Origin: Aeromicrobium phragmitis
GTDB taxonomy: Bacteria; Actinomycetota; Actinomycetes; Propionibacteriales; Nocardioidaceae
Reading direction: 5' to 3'
DNA: 64,000 nucleotides
Assembly: GCF_003674095.1 (NCBI RefSeq)
Contig: NZ_RDBF01000008.1
Coordinates: 62,001-126,000 of the forward strand
This document shows positions 1 through 9,720 of this stretch, in pieces (the stretch's first letter is position 1; every line of letters begins with the position of its first letter). Below the pieces are notes generated by a model that was not told where the DNA came from, ran no database searches, and saw only the letters and a list, made by a program, of their open reading frames with translations. The position numbers and the translations under genes were made by a program.

Positions 1-34
1 GTCGGTCCACCATCGTTCGGAACGAGGCCCTGAC

Positions 35-1714
35 ATGACTGATGTCCTCCACACCAGCGCCGAGCTCGAGCAGATCCTCGAGTTCGACTTCGCGACGGCC
101 GTCGAGGCGCTCGACCATCACGTGGCGCACCACCCCGATCGGCCTGCCGTCCTGTACGGCGAAACGGGTGAGTCGCTGACCTACGGCGAGTTCGGTGGCC
201 TCACCGACCGGGTGGCGGGCAACCTGGCCCGCCTCGGCCTCGCGCCCGGTGAGCGAGTCAGCCTCCTCACGACCAATCCGCTCGTGTCGACGGTCCTCAT
301 GTACGGCCTGTGGAAGCTCGGCGCCGTGTACGCGCCGATCAACTTCCAGTACTCCGGGGACCTGCTGGCCTACCAGGTGAACGACACCCGTCCGGCCGCC
401 TTGTTCGTCGATCGGACGATGCGCGACCGGGTCGAGCAGGTGCGCACCCGGCTGGAGTCCGTGCCACGCACCGTCGTGCTCGACGGTCTTCGCGAGGGCG
501 AGTTCGCCGAACTCCTCTCGCCGGCGCCGCGCCCCGACGTCCACGTCGCGTTCGACGATCCGGCGAACGTCATCTACACCTCCGGCACCACCGGCCCCTC
601 CAAGGGCGTCGTCCAGTCTCATCGCTGGGTCAACGGCTACTGCTGGGTCGGTCGCCGGATGCTCACCCCCGAGGACGTCGTCTACAACGACCTGCCGATG
701 TACCACGTCGGTGGGGCGCACTTCAACGTCGCGCGCGCCCTGTGGTCCGGCGCCTCCGTCAGCCTGTGGGACCGCTTCAGCCCGAGCGATTTCTGGCGCC
801 GCATCAAGGACACCGGCTGCACCGCGGCGGTGCTGCTGGACGTGATGACTCCGTGGTTGCTGAACGCCGAACCTTCGGATGAGGACCGCCGCAATCCGCT
901 CAACAAGGTGCACATGCAGCCGCTGCCGGCGAACCACCACAGCTTCGCCCAGCGGTTCGGCATCGACTTCGTCACGTCCGGCTTCGGTCAATCCGAGACC
1001 GGGGCGTCGATCATGACCCTGACTGAGGAGACCGCCGCCGGCGAGGGCACCCCCGAGGAGCTGTACCGGGGCCACTCGCACGAACAGCTGCGTGCGGTCT
1101 TCGAGGAGTACGGCCTGCTCGTGCAGCGCGGTGCGGACCCGATGCCCAAGGGGATCATGGGGACGCCGGCGCCGTTCGTCGAGGTCGAGATCCTGGACGA
1201 GCACGACCGGGTCTGCCCGGTCGGCGTGGTGGGCCAGCTCTCCATGCGCCCGCGGCTGCCCGCCTTGTTCTTCGAGCAGTACCTGGCCAAGCCCGAGGCC
1301 ACCGTCAAGGCCTGGCGCAATCTGTGGTTCCACACCGGTGATGCCGCCGTCCGCGACGAGAACGGCGTGCTCGCCTACATCGACCGCATGGGCGACCGCA
1401 TCCGGGTGCGGGGTGAGAACATCTCGGGCTTCCACATCGAGGAGCTCCTCGTCAAACACCCGTCGATCGCGCTCGCGGCGGTCATCGCCGTGCCGAGCGC
1501 CGAGGGCGACGAGGACGACGTCGTGGCGTTCGTCGAGGTGGCCGACGGCCACGACTTCGATCGCGACGCGATCGACCAGCACTGTCGAGACGCGATGCCG
1601 AAGTTCATGCGGCCGCGCGACGTGATCGCGGTGGACCAGATTCCCCGTACCCCGACCAACAAGATCGAAAAGTACAAGCTGCGCAAGCAGTGGACGGAAG
1701 GACACGCCTCATGA
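35..1714 (+). CDS. AMP-forming acyl-CoA synthetase (CaiC-like)
   Basis: Member of the ANL superfamily, which activates a carboxylic acid with ATP to an acyl-AMP and transfers it to CoA. The P-loop motif YTSGTTGPSKG is at residues 181-191, the HTGD motif is in the C-terminal half, and the adenylation lysine lies in TPTNKIEKYKLR near residue 543, so the enzyme should be active. The 559 aa length is usual. The overall pattern recalls crotonobetaine/carnitine-CoA ligases, but the substrate cannot be read from sequence. Its last codons overlap the start of the binding-protein gene (ATGA at 1711), so it belongs to the importer operon. A frame open from base 1 to a TGA at 31-33 may be the end of an upstream gene. 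Confidence 0.88.
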   Translation: MTDVLHTSAELEQILEFDFATAVEALDHHVAHHPDRPAVLYGETGESLTYGEFGGLTDRVAGNLARLGLAPGERVSLLTTNPLVSTVLMYGLWKLGAVYAPINFQYSGDLLAYQVNDTRPAALFVDRTMRDRVEQVRTRLESVPRTVVLDGLREGEFAELLSPAPRPDVHVAFDDPANVIYTSGTTGPSKGVVQSHRWVNGYCWVGRRMLTPEDVVYNDLPMYHVGGAHFNVARALWSGASVSLWDRFSPSDFWRRIKDTGCTAAVLLDVMTPWLLNAEPSDEDRRNPLNKVHMQPLPANHHSFAQRFGIDFVTSGFGQSETGASIMTLTEETAAGEGTPEELYRGHSHEQLRAVFEEYGLLVQRGADPMPKGIMGTPAPFVEVEILDEHDRVCPVGVVGQLSMRPRLPALFFEQYLAKPEATVKAWRNLWFHTGDAAVRDENGVLAYIDRMGDRIRVRGENISGFHIEELLVKHPSIALAAVIAVPSAEGDEDDVVAFVEVADGHDFDRDAIDQHCRDAMPKFMRPRDVIAVDQIPRTPTNKIEKYKLRKQWTEGHAS

Positions 1715-3228
1715 CCATTCGATCCCGGGGGAGCGCAGTCGCTGCGGCGCTACTCCTCACTGTGTTGGCCGCCTGCGGCGGTGGTGGCGGTGCCGGTGAC
1801 GCCGACCGGGCGCTGCGGGTGGCGGCCGCGGCCGACGCTTCGTCGCTCGACCCGATCCGCGGCAATGCCGGCACCGACCACGTGCTGCTCTACCCGTTGT
1901 ACGACACCCTCATCTCCTTCACCGAGGGCCTCGAGCCCGAGCCCGGTCTCGCTGAGTCGTGGGAACAGAAGTCCCCGACCGAGCTGACGCTCACCCTTCG
2001 CGAGGGCGTCACGTTCCACGACGGCGAGCCGTTCAACGCCGAGGCCGTGGTCTACAACTTCGAGCGCGCCAAGGCGGAGGGCTCGAACATCCAGGCGGAC
2101 CTCGCGTCGGTCGAGAGGGTCACTGCCGACGACGAACTGACCGTCACCTACCACCTCACGAACCCGGACGCGTCACTGCTGCTCGTGCTGGCCGATCGCG
2201 CCGGCATGATGGTCTCACCCAAGGCGGCCGAGGCCGCCGGCGGCGACCTCAGCACCCAGCCCGTGGGCGCCGGCGGATGGGAGTTCCAGGAGTGGAAGCG
2301 CGGCAACGTCCTCAAGGTGACGAAGTTCGCCGACTACTGGGACGAGGACGCCGAGCGCGTGTCGGCGATCGATTTCAACATCATGCCGGACCCGAAGACC
2401 CGCGTGACGTCGCTGCGCTCGGGCCAGCAGGACGTCGTGATGGAGGTCTCCCCGTCCGACAGCGACTCGCTCGAGAGTGCTTCGAACGTCTCGCTCCATG
2501 CGTCGCCGCGCGTGAATCTGAACCAGGTCTACCTGAACAAGGCCGCACCCGAGTTCAGCGATCCGCGAGTGCGCAAGGCGCTGTCCCTGGCCATCGATCG
2601 CGAGGCACTGCTCAAGAGCGGCTACTTCGATCGCGGGGTGGTCGCGGACGGCATCGTCCCCGGCGGTGACTACTGGGCGGCGCCGCCGTCGTCGGTGAAG
2701 TCCGAGTATGACCCGGACGAGGCCCAGACCTTGCTCGGCGAAGCCGGTGCGAGCGACCTGTCGTTCGACATGATCGCGAACGCCGACTCGGCGACGATTC
2801 GCGTGGCGGAGATCCTCAAGGAGCAGTGGGCCGCGGTCGGTGTCACCGTCAACATCCGCCCGCTGGAGATCGTCCAGGCGACGAACGACTACTTCAACGA
2901 TCGCAAGGCACCCGCCCTGCTGTCGCAGTGGACCGGACGGCCCGACCCGGCGATGAGCTACCGGCTGATGTTCTCCGCCGAGGGGTACTTCAACACCTCC
3001 GACGAGGGGACGCCGGGCCTGGAGGAGGCGCTCGACAAGGCCGACGTCTCGACGGAACCGCAGGAGCGCAAGCCCGGGTTCGACGAGGCCGCCGAGGCGG
3101 TCTTCGCCGACACCCCGTGGCTGCCGCTCGTGTTCGGCGACTCGCTCGTCGGTCTCAGCGACGACGTCAACGGCTTCGAGGGCAACCTGCTCGGCAAGCC
3201 GAAGTTCATCGGAGTCAGCCTCGGCTGA
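1711..3228 (+). CDS. ABC transporter substrate-binding lipoprotein, family 5
   Basis: Extracytoplasmic solute receptor of the peptide/opine/nickel family (SBP_bac_5), 505 aa. The N-terminus has a basic start, a hydrophobic run and a lipobox (TVLAAC, Cys22), so it should be a membrane-anchored lipoprotein. I chose ATG 1711 because it overlaps the ligase stop as ATGA and begins directly at the signal peptide; an upstream in-frame start at 1690 would add seven residues before it. The motif LAESWEQKSPTELTLTLREG is typical of the family. Ligand unknown; coupling to a CoA ligase suggests a carboxylate or conjugate rather than simple peptides (inference). Confidence 0.9.
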   Translation: MTIRSRGSAVAAALLLTVLAACGGGGGAGDADRALRVAAAADASSLDPIRGNAGTDHVLLYPLYDTLISFTEGLEPEPGLAESWEQKSPTELTLTLREGVTFHDGEPFNAEAVVYNFERAKAEGSNIQADLASVERVTADDELTVTYHLTNPDASLLLVLADRAGMMVSPKAAEAAGGDLSTQPVGAGGWEFQEWKRGNVLKVTKFADYWDEDAERVSAIDFNIMPDPKTRVTSLRSGQQDVVMEVSPSDSDSLESASNVSLHASPRVNLNQVYLNKAAPEFSDPRVRKALSLAIDREALLKSGYFDRGVVADGIVPGGDYWAAPPSSVKSEYDPDEAQTLLGEAGASDLSFDMIANADSATIRVAEILKEQWAAVGVTVNIRPLEIVQATNDYFNDRKAPALLSQWTGRPDPAMSYRLMFSAEGYFNTSDEGTPGLEEALDKADVSTEPQERKPGFDEAAEAVFADTPWLPLVFGDSLVGLSDDVNGFEGNLLGKPKFIGVSLG

Positions 3229-3254
3229 GCCGAGGCCTACAGGAGGTGACGGTC

Positions 3255-4238
3255 ATGGCGCTGCTCACGGTCGAAGGGCTGCAGGTCCACTTCGGTCATG
3301 ACGAGAACCAGGTCCAAGCGCTCTACGACGTCGACCTGACGATCGAGCCGGGCGAGATCGTGGGACTCGTCGGCGAGAGCGGGAGTGGCAAGACCGTCAC
3401 CTCCCTGGCCCTCATGGGCTTGCTCGATCCGCGCAGCTCGCGGATCGAGGGACGCGCGGTCCTGGACGGCCAGCCGCTCTGGAACGAGCGGGGAGAGCGC
3501 AATGCCGCCCGCCGTGACGTCCCGCTGGCGATGGTGTTCCAGGAGCCCATGACGGCGCTCGACCCCGTCTTCACGGTCGGTTCCCAGCTCATGGAGACGT
3601 TGCGGACCCGACGCGGGATGGACAAGGCGCAGGCCCGGGCCGAGTCCGTGGCGTTGCTCGACGCCGTCGGGATCTCCGATCCGAAGGCGCGCATGAAGGC
3701 GTACCCGCACGAGCTGTCCGGCGGCATGCGGCAACGCGTGATGATCGCCATCGCGTTGGCGTGCGACCCGAAGCTGCTCATCGCCGACGAGCCGACGACG
3801 GCGGTCGACGTGACCATCCAGGCGCAGTTGCTGGACCTCATCAAGTCGCTGGCGCGCGAACGCGGGATGTCGGTGCTGTTCGTCACTCACGATCTCGGCG
3901 TGGTCTCGGAGACGTGCGATCGGATGATCACGATGTACGCCGGGCGCATCGTCGAGCGTGGCCCGGTGGCCGAGGTGCTCGGTTCGCCCGGGCATCCGTA
4001 CACGATGGGCCTGCTCGCGGCACTCCCGTCGCCGGGATCGCGCGGCGAACGGCTCGCCACCATCCCGGGCCGGGTACCGCCGCCGGGCACCACCGTCGAG
4101 GGATGCGTCTTCCGTCCGCGGTGCCCGTTCGCCGTCGACGAGTGCACGAAGCCGCAAGACCTCATCCCACTCTCGACCGCGCGCGAGGCGCGCTGCATCC
4201 GGTCCCGCGAGCTCGATTTCCAAGGAGTCGCCCGATGA
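3255..4238 (+). CDS. Dipeptide-type ABC transporter ATP-binding protein (DppD-like)
   Basis: First of two ATPases powering the importer, 327 aa. Walker A GESGSGKT at residues 40-47, ABC signature LSGGMRQR and Walker B LLIADEPT are all intact. The C-terminal oligopeptide/dipeptide domain carries the cysteine pattern CVFRPRCPF. Start ATG 3255 is set by the strong ribosome site AGGAGGTGA at 3241-3249; the same frame is open further upstream but runs inside the previous gene. The stop overlaps the next start as ATGA. Confidence 0.93.
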   Translation: MALLTVEGLQVHFGHDENQVQALYDVDLTIEPGEIVGLVGESGSGKTVTSLALMGLLDPRSSRIEGRAVLDGQPLWNERGERNAARRDVPLAMVFQEPMTALDPVFTVGSQLMETLRTRRGMDKAQARAESVALLDAVGISDPKARMKAYPHELSGGMRQRVMIAIALACDPKLLIADEPTTAVDVTIQAQLLDLIKSLARERGMSVLFVTHDLGVVSETCDRMITMYAGRIVERGPVAEVLGSPGHPYTMGLLAALPSPGSRGERLATIPGRVPPPGTTVEGCVFRPRCPFAVDECTKPQDLIPLSTAREARCIRSRELDFQGVAR

Positions 4239-5221
4239 GCACCCCCTTGTTGTCCCTCGAGGACGTCTCGGTCAGGTTCCCCGTCGGAGGGCGGCGTCAT
4301 GTGACTGCCGTCGACGGCGTGAGCCTGGAACTGTGTGAGGGCGAGACACTCGGCCTGATCGGCGAGAGCGGATCGGGCAAGTCGACCGTCGCCCGTGCGG
4401 CGATGGGCCTCGTTCCGATCAGCGGCGGCACGGTGCGGTGGCGTGGAGAGGACGTCTCCGGCTTCGGAGCGAAGGAGCGCCGCGGATTCTCCCAAGCCGT
4501 GCAGATGGTGTTCCAAGACCCGCACAGCGCGCTCGACCCCCGCCGCACGATCCTGCAGAGCGTTCGCGAGCCGCTCGACGTCATGAAGCGCGGTGAGCGC
4601 CAGGACCGCGAGCAGATCGCCGTCAAGGCGCTCGAGGACGTGGGGCTGTCGACCCAGATGCTGTCGCGGTATCCGCACCAGCTCAGCGGCGGGCAGAAGC
4701 AGCGGGCGAACATCGCCCGCGCGCTCGTCACGAACCCCCAGGTTCTCGTGTGCGACGAGTCGGTGGCCGCGCTGGACGTGGCGCTGCAGGCGGAGATCCT
4801 CAATCTCCTGCAGGATCTCAAGGCCGAGTACGAGCTGACGGTGCTGTTCATCAGTCACGACCTCTCGGTCGTCGGTTACGTGGCCGACCGGATCAGCGTC
4901 ATGTACCTGGGCAACATCGTCGAGAACGCCACGACCGAGTCCCTCGTCGGCCGCAGTCTCCACCCGTACAGCGAGGCGCTGCTGTCGGCGCAACCGCTCG
5001 TCCACGACTCCTCCGCCGAACGGCGGATCGTGCTCAAGGGCGACATCCCTAGCCCGGTCTCTCCGCCGCCGGGGTGCCGCTTCAACACTCGGTGCCAGTT
5101 CGCGCAGGAGGGGTGCCGAGAGGAGAAGCCGGCGCTGTTGCCGGTGTTGCCCGGTCACTCGTCGGCGTGCCTGCGCGTCGAGGAGTTGTACGGCGAACGA
5201 CGTGGGAAGGGAGCGGCCTGA
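4235..5221 (+). CDS. Dipeptide-type ABC transporter ATP-binding protein (DppF-like)
   Basis: Second ATPase of the importer, 328 aa. Walker A GESGSGKS lies near residues 43-50, the signature is LSGGQKQR, and the C-terminal cysteine motif CRFNTRCQF marks the oligopeptide transporter subfamily. ATG 4235 overlaps the DppD-like stop by four bases; its own stop shares one base with the next start. This tight packing implies one polycistronic message and coupled translation of both ATPases. Confidence 0.93.
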   Translation: MSTPLLSLEDVSVRFPVGGRRHVTAVDGVSLELCEGETLGLIGESGSGKSTVARAAMGLVPISGGTVRWRGEDVSGFGAKERRGFSQAVQMVFQDPHSALDPRRTILQSVREPLDVMKRGERQDREQIAVKALEDVGLSTQMLSRYPHQLSGGQKQRANIARALVTNPQVLVCDESVAALDVALQAEILNLLQDLKAEYELTVLFISHDLSVVGYVADRISVMYLGNIVENATTESLVGRSLHPYSEALLSAQPLVHDSSAERRIVLKGDIPSPVSPPPGCRFNTRCQFAQEGCREEKPALLPVLPGHSSACLRVEELYGERRGKGAA

Positions 5222-6165
5222 TGCGCATCTTCCGGGTGGTGGGCACGTGCCTGCTGTCGGCCGTGCCGACGCTGATCCTGGCGACCTTGATCGTCTTCCT
5301 GCTCCAGCGCCTCATTCCCGGCGACCCGGCAGTCGCCATCGCCGGCGATTACGCCACGCCGGAGAACCTCGCGCGCATCCGGGAGGAACTCGGCCTGGAT
5401 CAACCGCTGGTGATGCAGTACCTGTCGTGGATCGGGAACGCCTTCACGGGCGACCTCGGGACGTCCTTCCAGACCGGTGAGTCCATCACGGCGCTGGTCC
5501 TGCAGCGACTGCCGGTGACCCTGGTGCTGACGACGATGGCCCTCGTCGTCGCTGTCGTGATCGGCCTGCCCGCGGGCGTCTGGGCGGCGCAGAAGGTCGA
5601 TACACCCTTCGACCGCTTCCTCACCACGGCGGCGACTGCGGGCATCGCCATCCCCAACTTCTGGCTCGGCATGATGCTCATCATCGTCTTCGCGCTGACG
5701 CTCGGATGGTTCCCCGGGCCGGGGGGCGTCAGCCTCCAAAGTGACCCGGCGCAGGCTTTGCGCGGCCTGGTGCTGCCTGCCCTCGCGCTCGGCCTCGTCG
5801 GCGGTGCGGAGATCTGCCGGCAAGTGCGCAGCGCCATGGTGGAGAGCCTGTCGACGGACTACGTGCGCACCCACCGAGCGAAGGGCCTGACCAATCGCAG
5901 CATCGTGTGGAAGCACGCGCTCAAGAACTCGAGCCTGCCGCTGGCCACCATCATCGGCCTGCAGGTGTCGCGGCTCATCGGCGGCGCCGTCGTGGTCGAG
6001 GCGGTGTTCGGGATCTCGGGCATCGGTTCGTTGGCCGTCGAAGCGACCAACCAGCGTGACTACGGCGTGATCCAGGCGGTGGTGTTCGTGGCCGCGCTGA
6101 TCGTCCTGTTGACGAACCTGATCGTCGACGTCTCCTACCGCCTGCTCGACCCGAGGATCTCCTGA
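5221..6165 (+). CDS. ABC transporter permease (DppB-like)
   Basis: Integral membrane permease of the dipeptide/oligopeptide class, 314 aa with about six hydrophobic segments. The beginning MRIFRVVGTCLLSAVPTLIL followed by LIPGDPA is the classical DppB/OppB N-terminus, and the EAA-like loop VRTHRAKGL that contacts the ATPase lies in the C-terminal half. The start shares one base with the stop of the preceding ATPase gene and the stop shares one base with the next permease start. Confidence 0.92.
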   Translation: MRIFRVVGTCLLSAVPTLILATLIVFLLQRLIPGDPAVAIAGDYATPENLARIREELGLDQPLVMQYLSWIGNAFTGDLGTSFQTGESITALVLQRLPVTLVLTTMALVVAVVIGLPAGVWAAQKVDTPFDRFLTTAATAGIAIPNFWLGMMLIIVFALTLGWFPGPGGVSLQSDPAQALRGLVLPALALGLVGGAEICRQVRSAMVESLSTDYVRTHRAKGLTNRSIVWKHALKNSSLPLATIIGLQVSRLIGGAVVVEAVFGISGIGSLAVEATNQRDYGVIQAVVFVAALIVLLTNLIVDVSYRLLDPRIS

Positions 6166-7019
6166 TGACCGTCGTCACTACCCGCGCTCAGACCGCCACC
6201 ACTCGTCGCCGCGCCGGCCGTCTTTCGGTCTGGGTGAGCTACGCCATCTTGGCCGTGGTGTTGATCGTCGTCGTCTTCGCCGGGGTGATCGCCCCGCATG
6301 CGCCGAATACCCAGGACCTCGACAGGATCCTGCTGCCGATGAGTGGCGCGCATCCGCTCGGCACCGATGACCTGGGCCGCGACGTCCTCAGTCGTATGCT
6401 GCACGGCACCCGTGTCTCGGTCCTCGCGGCTTTGCTGGCCGTGGCCATCGCGGTGGTCATCGGGCTTCCGCTCGGTATCGCCGCGGGGTGGCTGGGCGGC
6501 TGGACGGACGCGATCGTGATGCGCATCGTCGACGCGGTCATGTCGTTCCCGGCGATCGTCCTGGCGATCGGCATCACCGCGACGATGGGCCCGAACATCA
6601 TCACCGCGATGACCGCCGTCGGTATCGTCCTGTCGCCGTCGATTCTCCGCCTGGCTCGTGCCCAGACGATGGCGATTCGGTCCGAGACCTACATCGAAGC
6701 CGCGAAGTCCTTTGGTGCGCGTGGTCTGCGCCGGATGGTCGTGACGCACGTCGTGCCGAACATCATCCAGCCGATCCTCGTGCAGATCGCGGTGCTCATG
6801 GGGTTCGCGCTCATCGCCGAGGCGAGCCTGAGCTTCCTGCAACTCGGTGTGCAACCGCCGACGTCCTCCTGGGGCGCGGTGCTGTCGCGCTCCTATACGT
6901 TCCTGGACCAGGCCCCCATGCAGATCTTCATCCCGGGTCTCGCGATCGCCGCGACGGTGTTCGCGTTCAACATCCTCGGCGACGAGATCCAGCGACTGCT
7001 CGACCCCAAGAGGAAGTGA
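6165..7019 (+). CDS. ABC transporter permease (DppC-like)
   Basis: Second permease of the importer, 284 aa. The N-terminal region ends in HPLGTDDLGRDVLSRMLHGTR, the DppC/OppC hallmark, followed by hydrophobic helices and the EAA-like loop YIEAAKSFGA. With the binding protein, two ATPases and DppB-like permease it completes the five-part importer. The gene ends two bases before the biotin carboxylase start. Confidence 0.92.
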   Translation: MTVVTTRAQTATTRRRAGRLSVWVSYAILAVVLIVVVFAGVIAPHAPNTQDLDRILLPMSGAHPLGTDDLGRDVLSRMLHGTRVSVLAALLAVAIAVVIGLPLGIAAGWLGGWTDAIVMRIVDAVMSFPAIVLAIGITATMGPNIITAMTAVGIVLSPSILRLARAQTMAIRSETYIEAAKSFGARGLRRMVVTHVVPNIIQPILVQIAVLMGFALIAEASLSFLQLGVQPPTSSWGAVLSRSYTFLDQAPMQIFIPGLAIAATVFAFNILGDEIQRLLDPKRK

Positions 7020-7021
7020 CC

Positions 7022-8359
7022 ATGGCCACCGTCTTCGTCGCCAACCGGGGCGAGATCGCCGCGCGCATCCTGCGGACCGTCCGCGCCGTGGGTCATACCG
7101 GCGCCGTGGCGTATCCGCAGGTCGACGCAGAACTCCCGTACGTGTCGGCAGCAGATGCCGCGGTCGAGTTGGCGGGGCCGCGCGAGTTCGGCGACGTCGA
7201 GGCCATGGTCGCGGCGGCCCGAGCGCTCGGCGCCGACCTGGTGCACCCCGGATACGGCTTCCTGTCGGAGAATGCGCACTTCGCGCGCGCGGTCGAGGCG
7301 GCCGGGATGGTCTTCGTGGGGCCGAGCCCCGACGTCATCGAGCTGATGGGGGACAAGGCGAGCGCGCGTGCCGCGGCGGTCGAGGCCGGGCTGTCGGTCG
7401 CCCCCGGCTCGGACGGCGCGGTGAACTCGCTCGAGGCGGCGCAGCACGTCGCCCGGGCCGTGGGATATCCGGTGATGCTGAAAGCGGTCGCCGGTGGCGG
7501 CGGCATCGGCATGGCGGTGGTGCGTACTGAGGACGAACTCGACCGGGCGTTCACCTCCGTCACCGGCCGCGCGGGTTCGGTCTTCGGCGACGACCGCGTC
7601 ATCGTCGAGCGCTTCATCGAACGCTCACGTCACCTCGAGGTCCAGGTGATGGGGCTGCCCGACGGGCGGGCGGTCGCCTTGTCCGAGCGGGACTGCTCGG
7701 TGCAGCGGCGGCACCAGAAGGTCGTCGAGGAGAGTCCGTCGCCGGCGCTCGACGCGGCCGGGCGGGCCAGCCTCCTCGCGAGCGCGGGCGCACTGGCCGA
7801 AGCGGTCGGTTACCAGGGAGCGGGGACGGTCGAGTTCATCCACGATCTCGATTCGGGGGAGTCGTACTTCCTCGAGATGAACACGCGCCTGCAGGTCGAA
7901 CACCCGGTGACCGAGGCCGTCCACGACGTCGACCTGGTGGCGTGGCAGCTGCGCATCGCCGAAGGCGACTCCACCATCCCCGAGTTCGACGTGCAGCCGC
8001 GGGGGCACGCGATCGAGCTGCGGCTGTACGCCGAGGACTCCGAGCGGTTCCTGCCCCGGCCCGGCGCGATCGAGCGGTGGGAGATGCCACAGGGAGAGGG
8101 AGTGCGCGTCGACGCGGGCTACGGCCCAGCGACGACGGTCACTCCGTTCTTCGACCCCCTGCTGGCCAAGGTCATCGTGTCCGCGACGACCCGCGCGGAA
8201 GCGATCGCTCGTGCCCGCGAGGCCGTCGATACCACGGCGATCGAAGGTCCTGGTGCGAATCTCGCGTTCCTCGCGCGGGTGCTGCGCGAGCCCGACTTCG
8301 TCGAGGGTACCCACGACACGAGCCTGGTCGCCCGCATGTCGGCGGCGACGACGGCCTGA
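7022..8359 (+). CDS. Biotin carboxylase subunit (AccC-like)
   Basis: ATP-grasp enzyme that carboxylates the biotin of a carrier protein using bicarbonate and ATP, 445 aa. It opens with VFVANRGEIAARILRT, has the glycine-rich ATP loop GGGGIGMA, and contains LEMNTRLQVEHPVTE, all diagnostic of the family. Length matches a stand-alone carboxylase domain; no biotinyl-carrier (MKM) segment is fused and no carrier or carboxyltransferase gene is visible in the window. ATG 7022 sits two bases after the permease stop, so it is cotranscribed with the importer. Its partners must be encoded elsewhere, or the enzyme has a different role. Confidence 0.88.
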   Translation: MATVFVANRGEIAARILRTVRAVGHTGAVAYPQVDAELPYVSAADAAVELAGPREFGDVEAMVAAARALGADLVHPGYGFLSENAHFARAVEAAGMVFVGPSPDVIELMGDKASARAAAVEAGLSVAPGSDGAVNSLEAAQHVARAVGYPVMLKAVAGGGGIGMAVVRTEDELDRAFTSVTGRAGSVFGDDRVIVERFIERSRHLEVQVMGLPDGRAVALSERDCSVQRRHQKVVEESPSPALDAAGRASLLASAGALAEAVGYQGAGTVEFIHDLDSGESYFLEMNTRLQVEHPVTEAVHDVDLVAWQLRIAEGDSTIPEFDVQPRGHAIELRLYAEDSERFLPRPGAIERWEMPQGEGVRVDAGYGPATTVTPFFDPLLAKVIVSATTRAEAIARAREAVDTTAIEGPGANLAFLARVLREPDFVEGTHDTSLVARMSAATTA

Positions 8360-8404
8360 CGGGAGCCGCGACCTCGCTCCGGGCGAGGGGCACCGGCCGA
8401 TTTC

Positions 8405-8433
8405 TTGAAGTTGAATCTAGTTTCAGGTACGGT
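8405..8433 (+). promoter_or_regulatory. Promoter with palindromic operator before acyl-CoA dehydrogenase
   Basis: TTGAAG at 8405-8410 and TACGGT at 8428-8433 are separated by exactly 17 bases. The spacer contains the palindrome TGAATCTAGTTTCA (8412-8425; one mismatched pair), well placed for repression by a TetR- or MarR-type dimer. The assignment is by eye. Confidence 0.55.
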
Positions 8434-8477
8434 GAAGGGGCGCCGTGGTCCAGCGGTGACGGACGACAGGAGGCACC

Positions 8478-9695
8478 ATGGAATTCGCGCCGGACGCGAC
8501 CACCACCGAACTGGTTCAGCAGCTCGAGTCCTTCATGGACGAGTTCGTTTACCCTGCCGAAGCGATCTACGACGCCCAGATGGAGGAGCGCATCGGGGTC
8601 TGGGGACCGCCGCCGATCATCGAGGAGCTCAAGACCGAGGCGAAGAAGCGGGGCCTGTGGAACCTGTGGCTGCCGGGGGAGGCCGGCGCCGGTCTGACGA
8701 ACGTCCAGTACGCCTCGCTGTGCGAGATCATGGGGCGGAGCCTGCATCTCGCCCCGCCGGCCACGAACTGCGCGGCGCCCGACACCGGCAACATGGAGAC
8801 GCTGCACCTGTTCGGTACCGACGAGCAGAAGGAGCAGTGGCTCAAGCCGTTGCTCGCCGGCGAGATCCGTTCCGCCTTCGCCATGACGGAGCCGGCCGTC
8901 GCCTCCAGTGATGCCACCAACATCGAGACCCGCATCGAGCGCGACGGCGACGAGTACGTCATCAACGGCCGCAAGTGGTTCATCTCCGGAGCGATGAACC
9001 CCAACGCCGCGATCCTCATCGTCATGGGCAAGACCGATCCCGGTGCCGCCCGGCACCGCCAGCAGTCGATGATCCTCGTCCCCCGTGACACCCCCGGGGT
9101 CGACATCCAGCGCGGGATGAAGGTCTTCGGCTACGACGACCGGGACCACGGTGGCCACGCCGAGATCGTGTTCACCGACGTCCGGGTGCCCGTCACCAAC
9201 ATTCTCGCGGGCGAGGGCGACGGGTTCGCCATCGCTCAGGCGCGTCTCGGGCCCGGCCGCATTCACCACTGCATGCGTGCCATCGGCATCGCCGAGCGGG
9301 GCCTCGAGCTCATGGTCAGGCGCGCGGCGGATCGGGTCGCGTTCGGCAAGCCGTTGACCGATCAGGGCGTCATCCGCGACTGGATCGCCGAGGCCCGCGT
9401 CAAGATCGAGCAGCTGCGGCTGCTGGTGCTGAAGACGGCCTGGCTCATGGACACCGTGGGCAACAAGGGCGCCCACACCGAGATCCAGGCGATCAAGATC
9501 GCGACGCCGAAGACCGTCGAGTGGATTCTGGACAAGGTCGTCCAGACCCACGGCGGCGGCGGACTCAGTCAGGATTTCCCGGTCGCCGAGTGGTTCGCCC
9601 AGGTCCGGACGCTGCGATTCGCCGACGGGCCGGACGAGGTGCACAAGAACGCCCTCGCCAAGCGCGAGATCGCCAAACTGACCGCTCGTGCCTGA
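8478..9695 (+). CDS. Acyl-CoA dehydrogenase family protein
   Basis: FAD flavoenzyme that introduces a 2,3 double bond into an acyl-CoA, 405 aa. Motifs include [19 protein letters not shown] (FAD/substrate loop), [16 protein letters not shown] and [18 protein letters not shown]. The active-site segment resembles long-chain/ACAD10-11-like members rather than short-chain enzymes. ATG 8478 follows a good ribosome site (AGGAGG). It has its own promoter at 8405-8433, separate from the importer operon, and is followed 25 bases later by an SDR gene, so a beta-oxidation-like pair is likely. Confidence 0.9.
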   Translation: MEFAPDATTTELVQQLESFMDEFVYPAEAIYDAQMEERIGVWGPPPIIEELKTEAKKRGLWNLWLPGEAGAGLTNVQYASLCEIMGRSLHLAPPATNCAAPDTGNMETLHLFGTDEQKEQWLKPLLAGEIRSAFAMTEPAVASSDATNIETRIERDGDEYVINGRKWFISGAMNPNAAILIVMGKTDPGAARHRQQSMILVPRDTPGVDIQRGMKVFGYDDRDHGGHAEIVFTDVRVPVTNILAGEGDGFAIAQARLGPGRIHHCMRAIGIAERGLELMVRRAADRVAFGKPLTDQGVIRDWIAEARVKIEQLRLLVLKTAWLMDTVGNKGAHTEIQAIKIATPKTVEWILDKVVQTHGGGGLSQDFPVAEWFAQVRTLRFADGPDEVHKNALAKREIAKLTARA

Positions 9696-9720
9696 TCCCA
9701 CGTCGACCCCAGGAGGTCTC

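Noticed and set aside
1-33. Open frame ending in TGA at 31-33
   Set aside because: It could be the 3' end of an upstream gene, but ten codons are too few to call.
1690-1710. Upstream start for the substrate-binding protein
   Set aside because: It would add seven residues before the lipoprotein signal; the ATGA overlap at 1711 is the better start.
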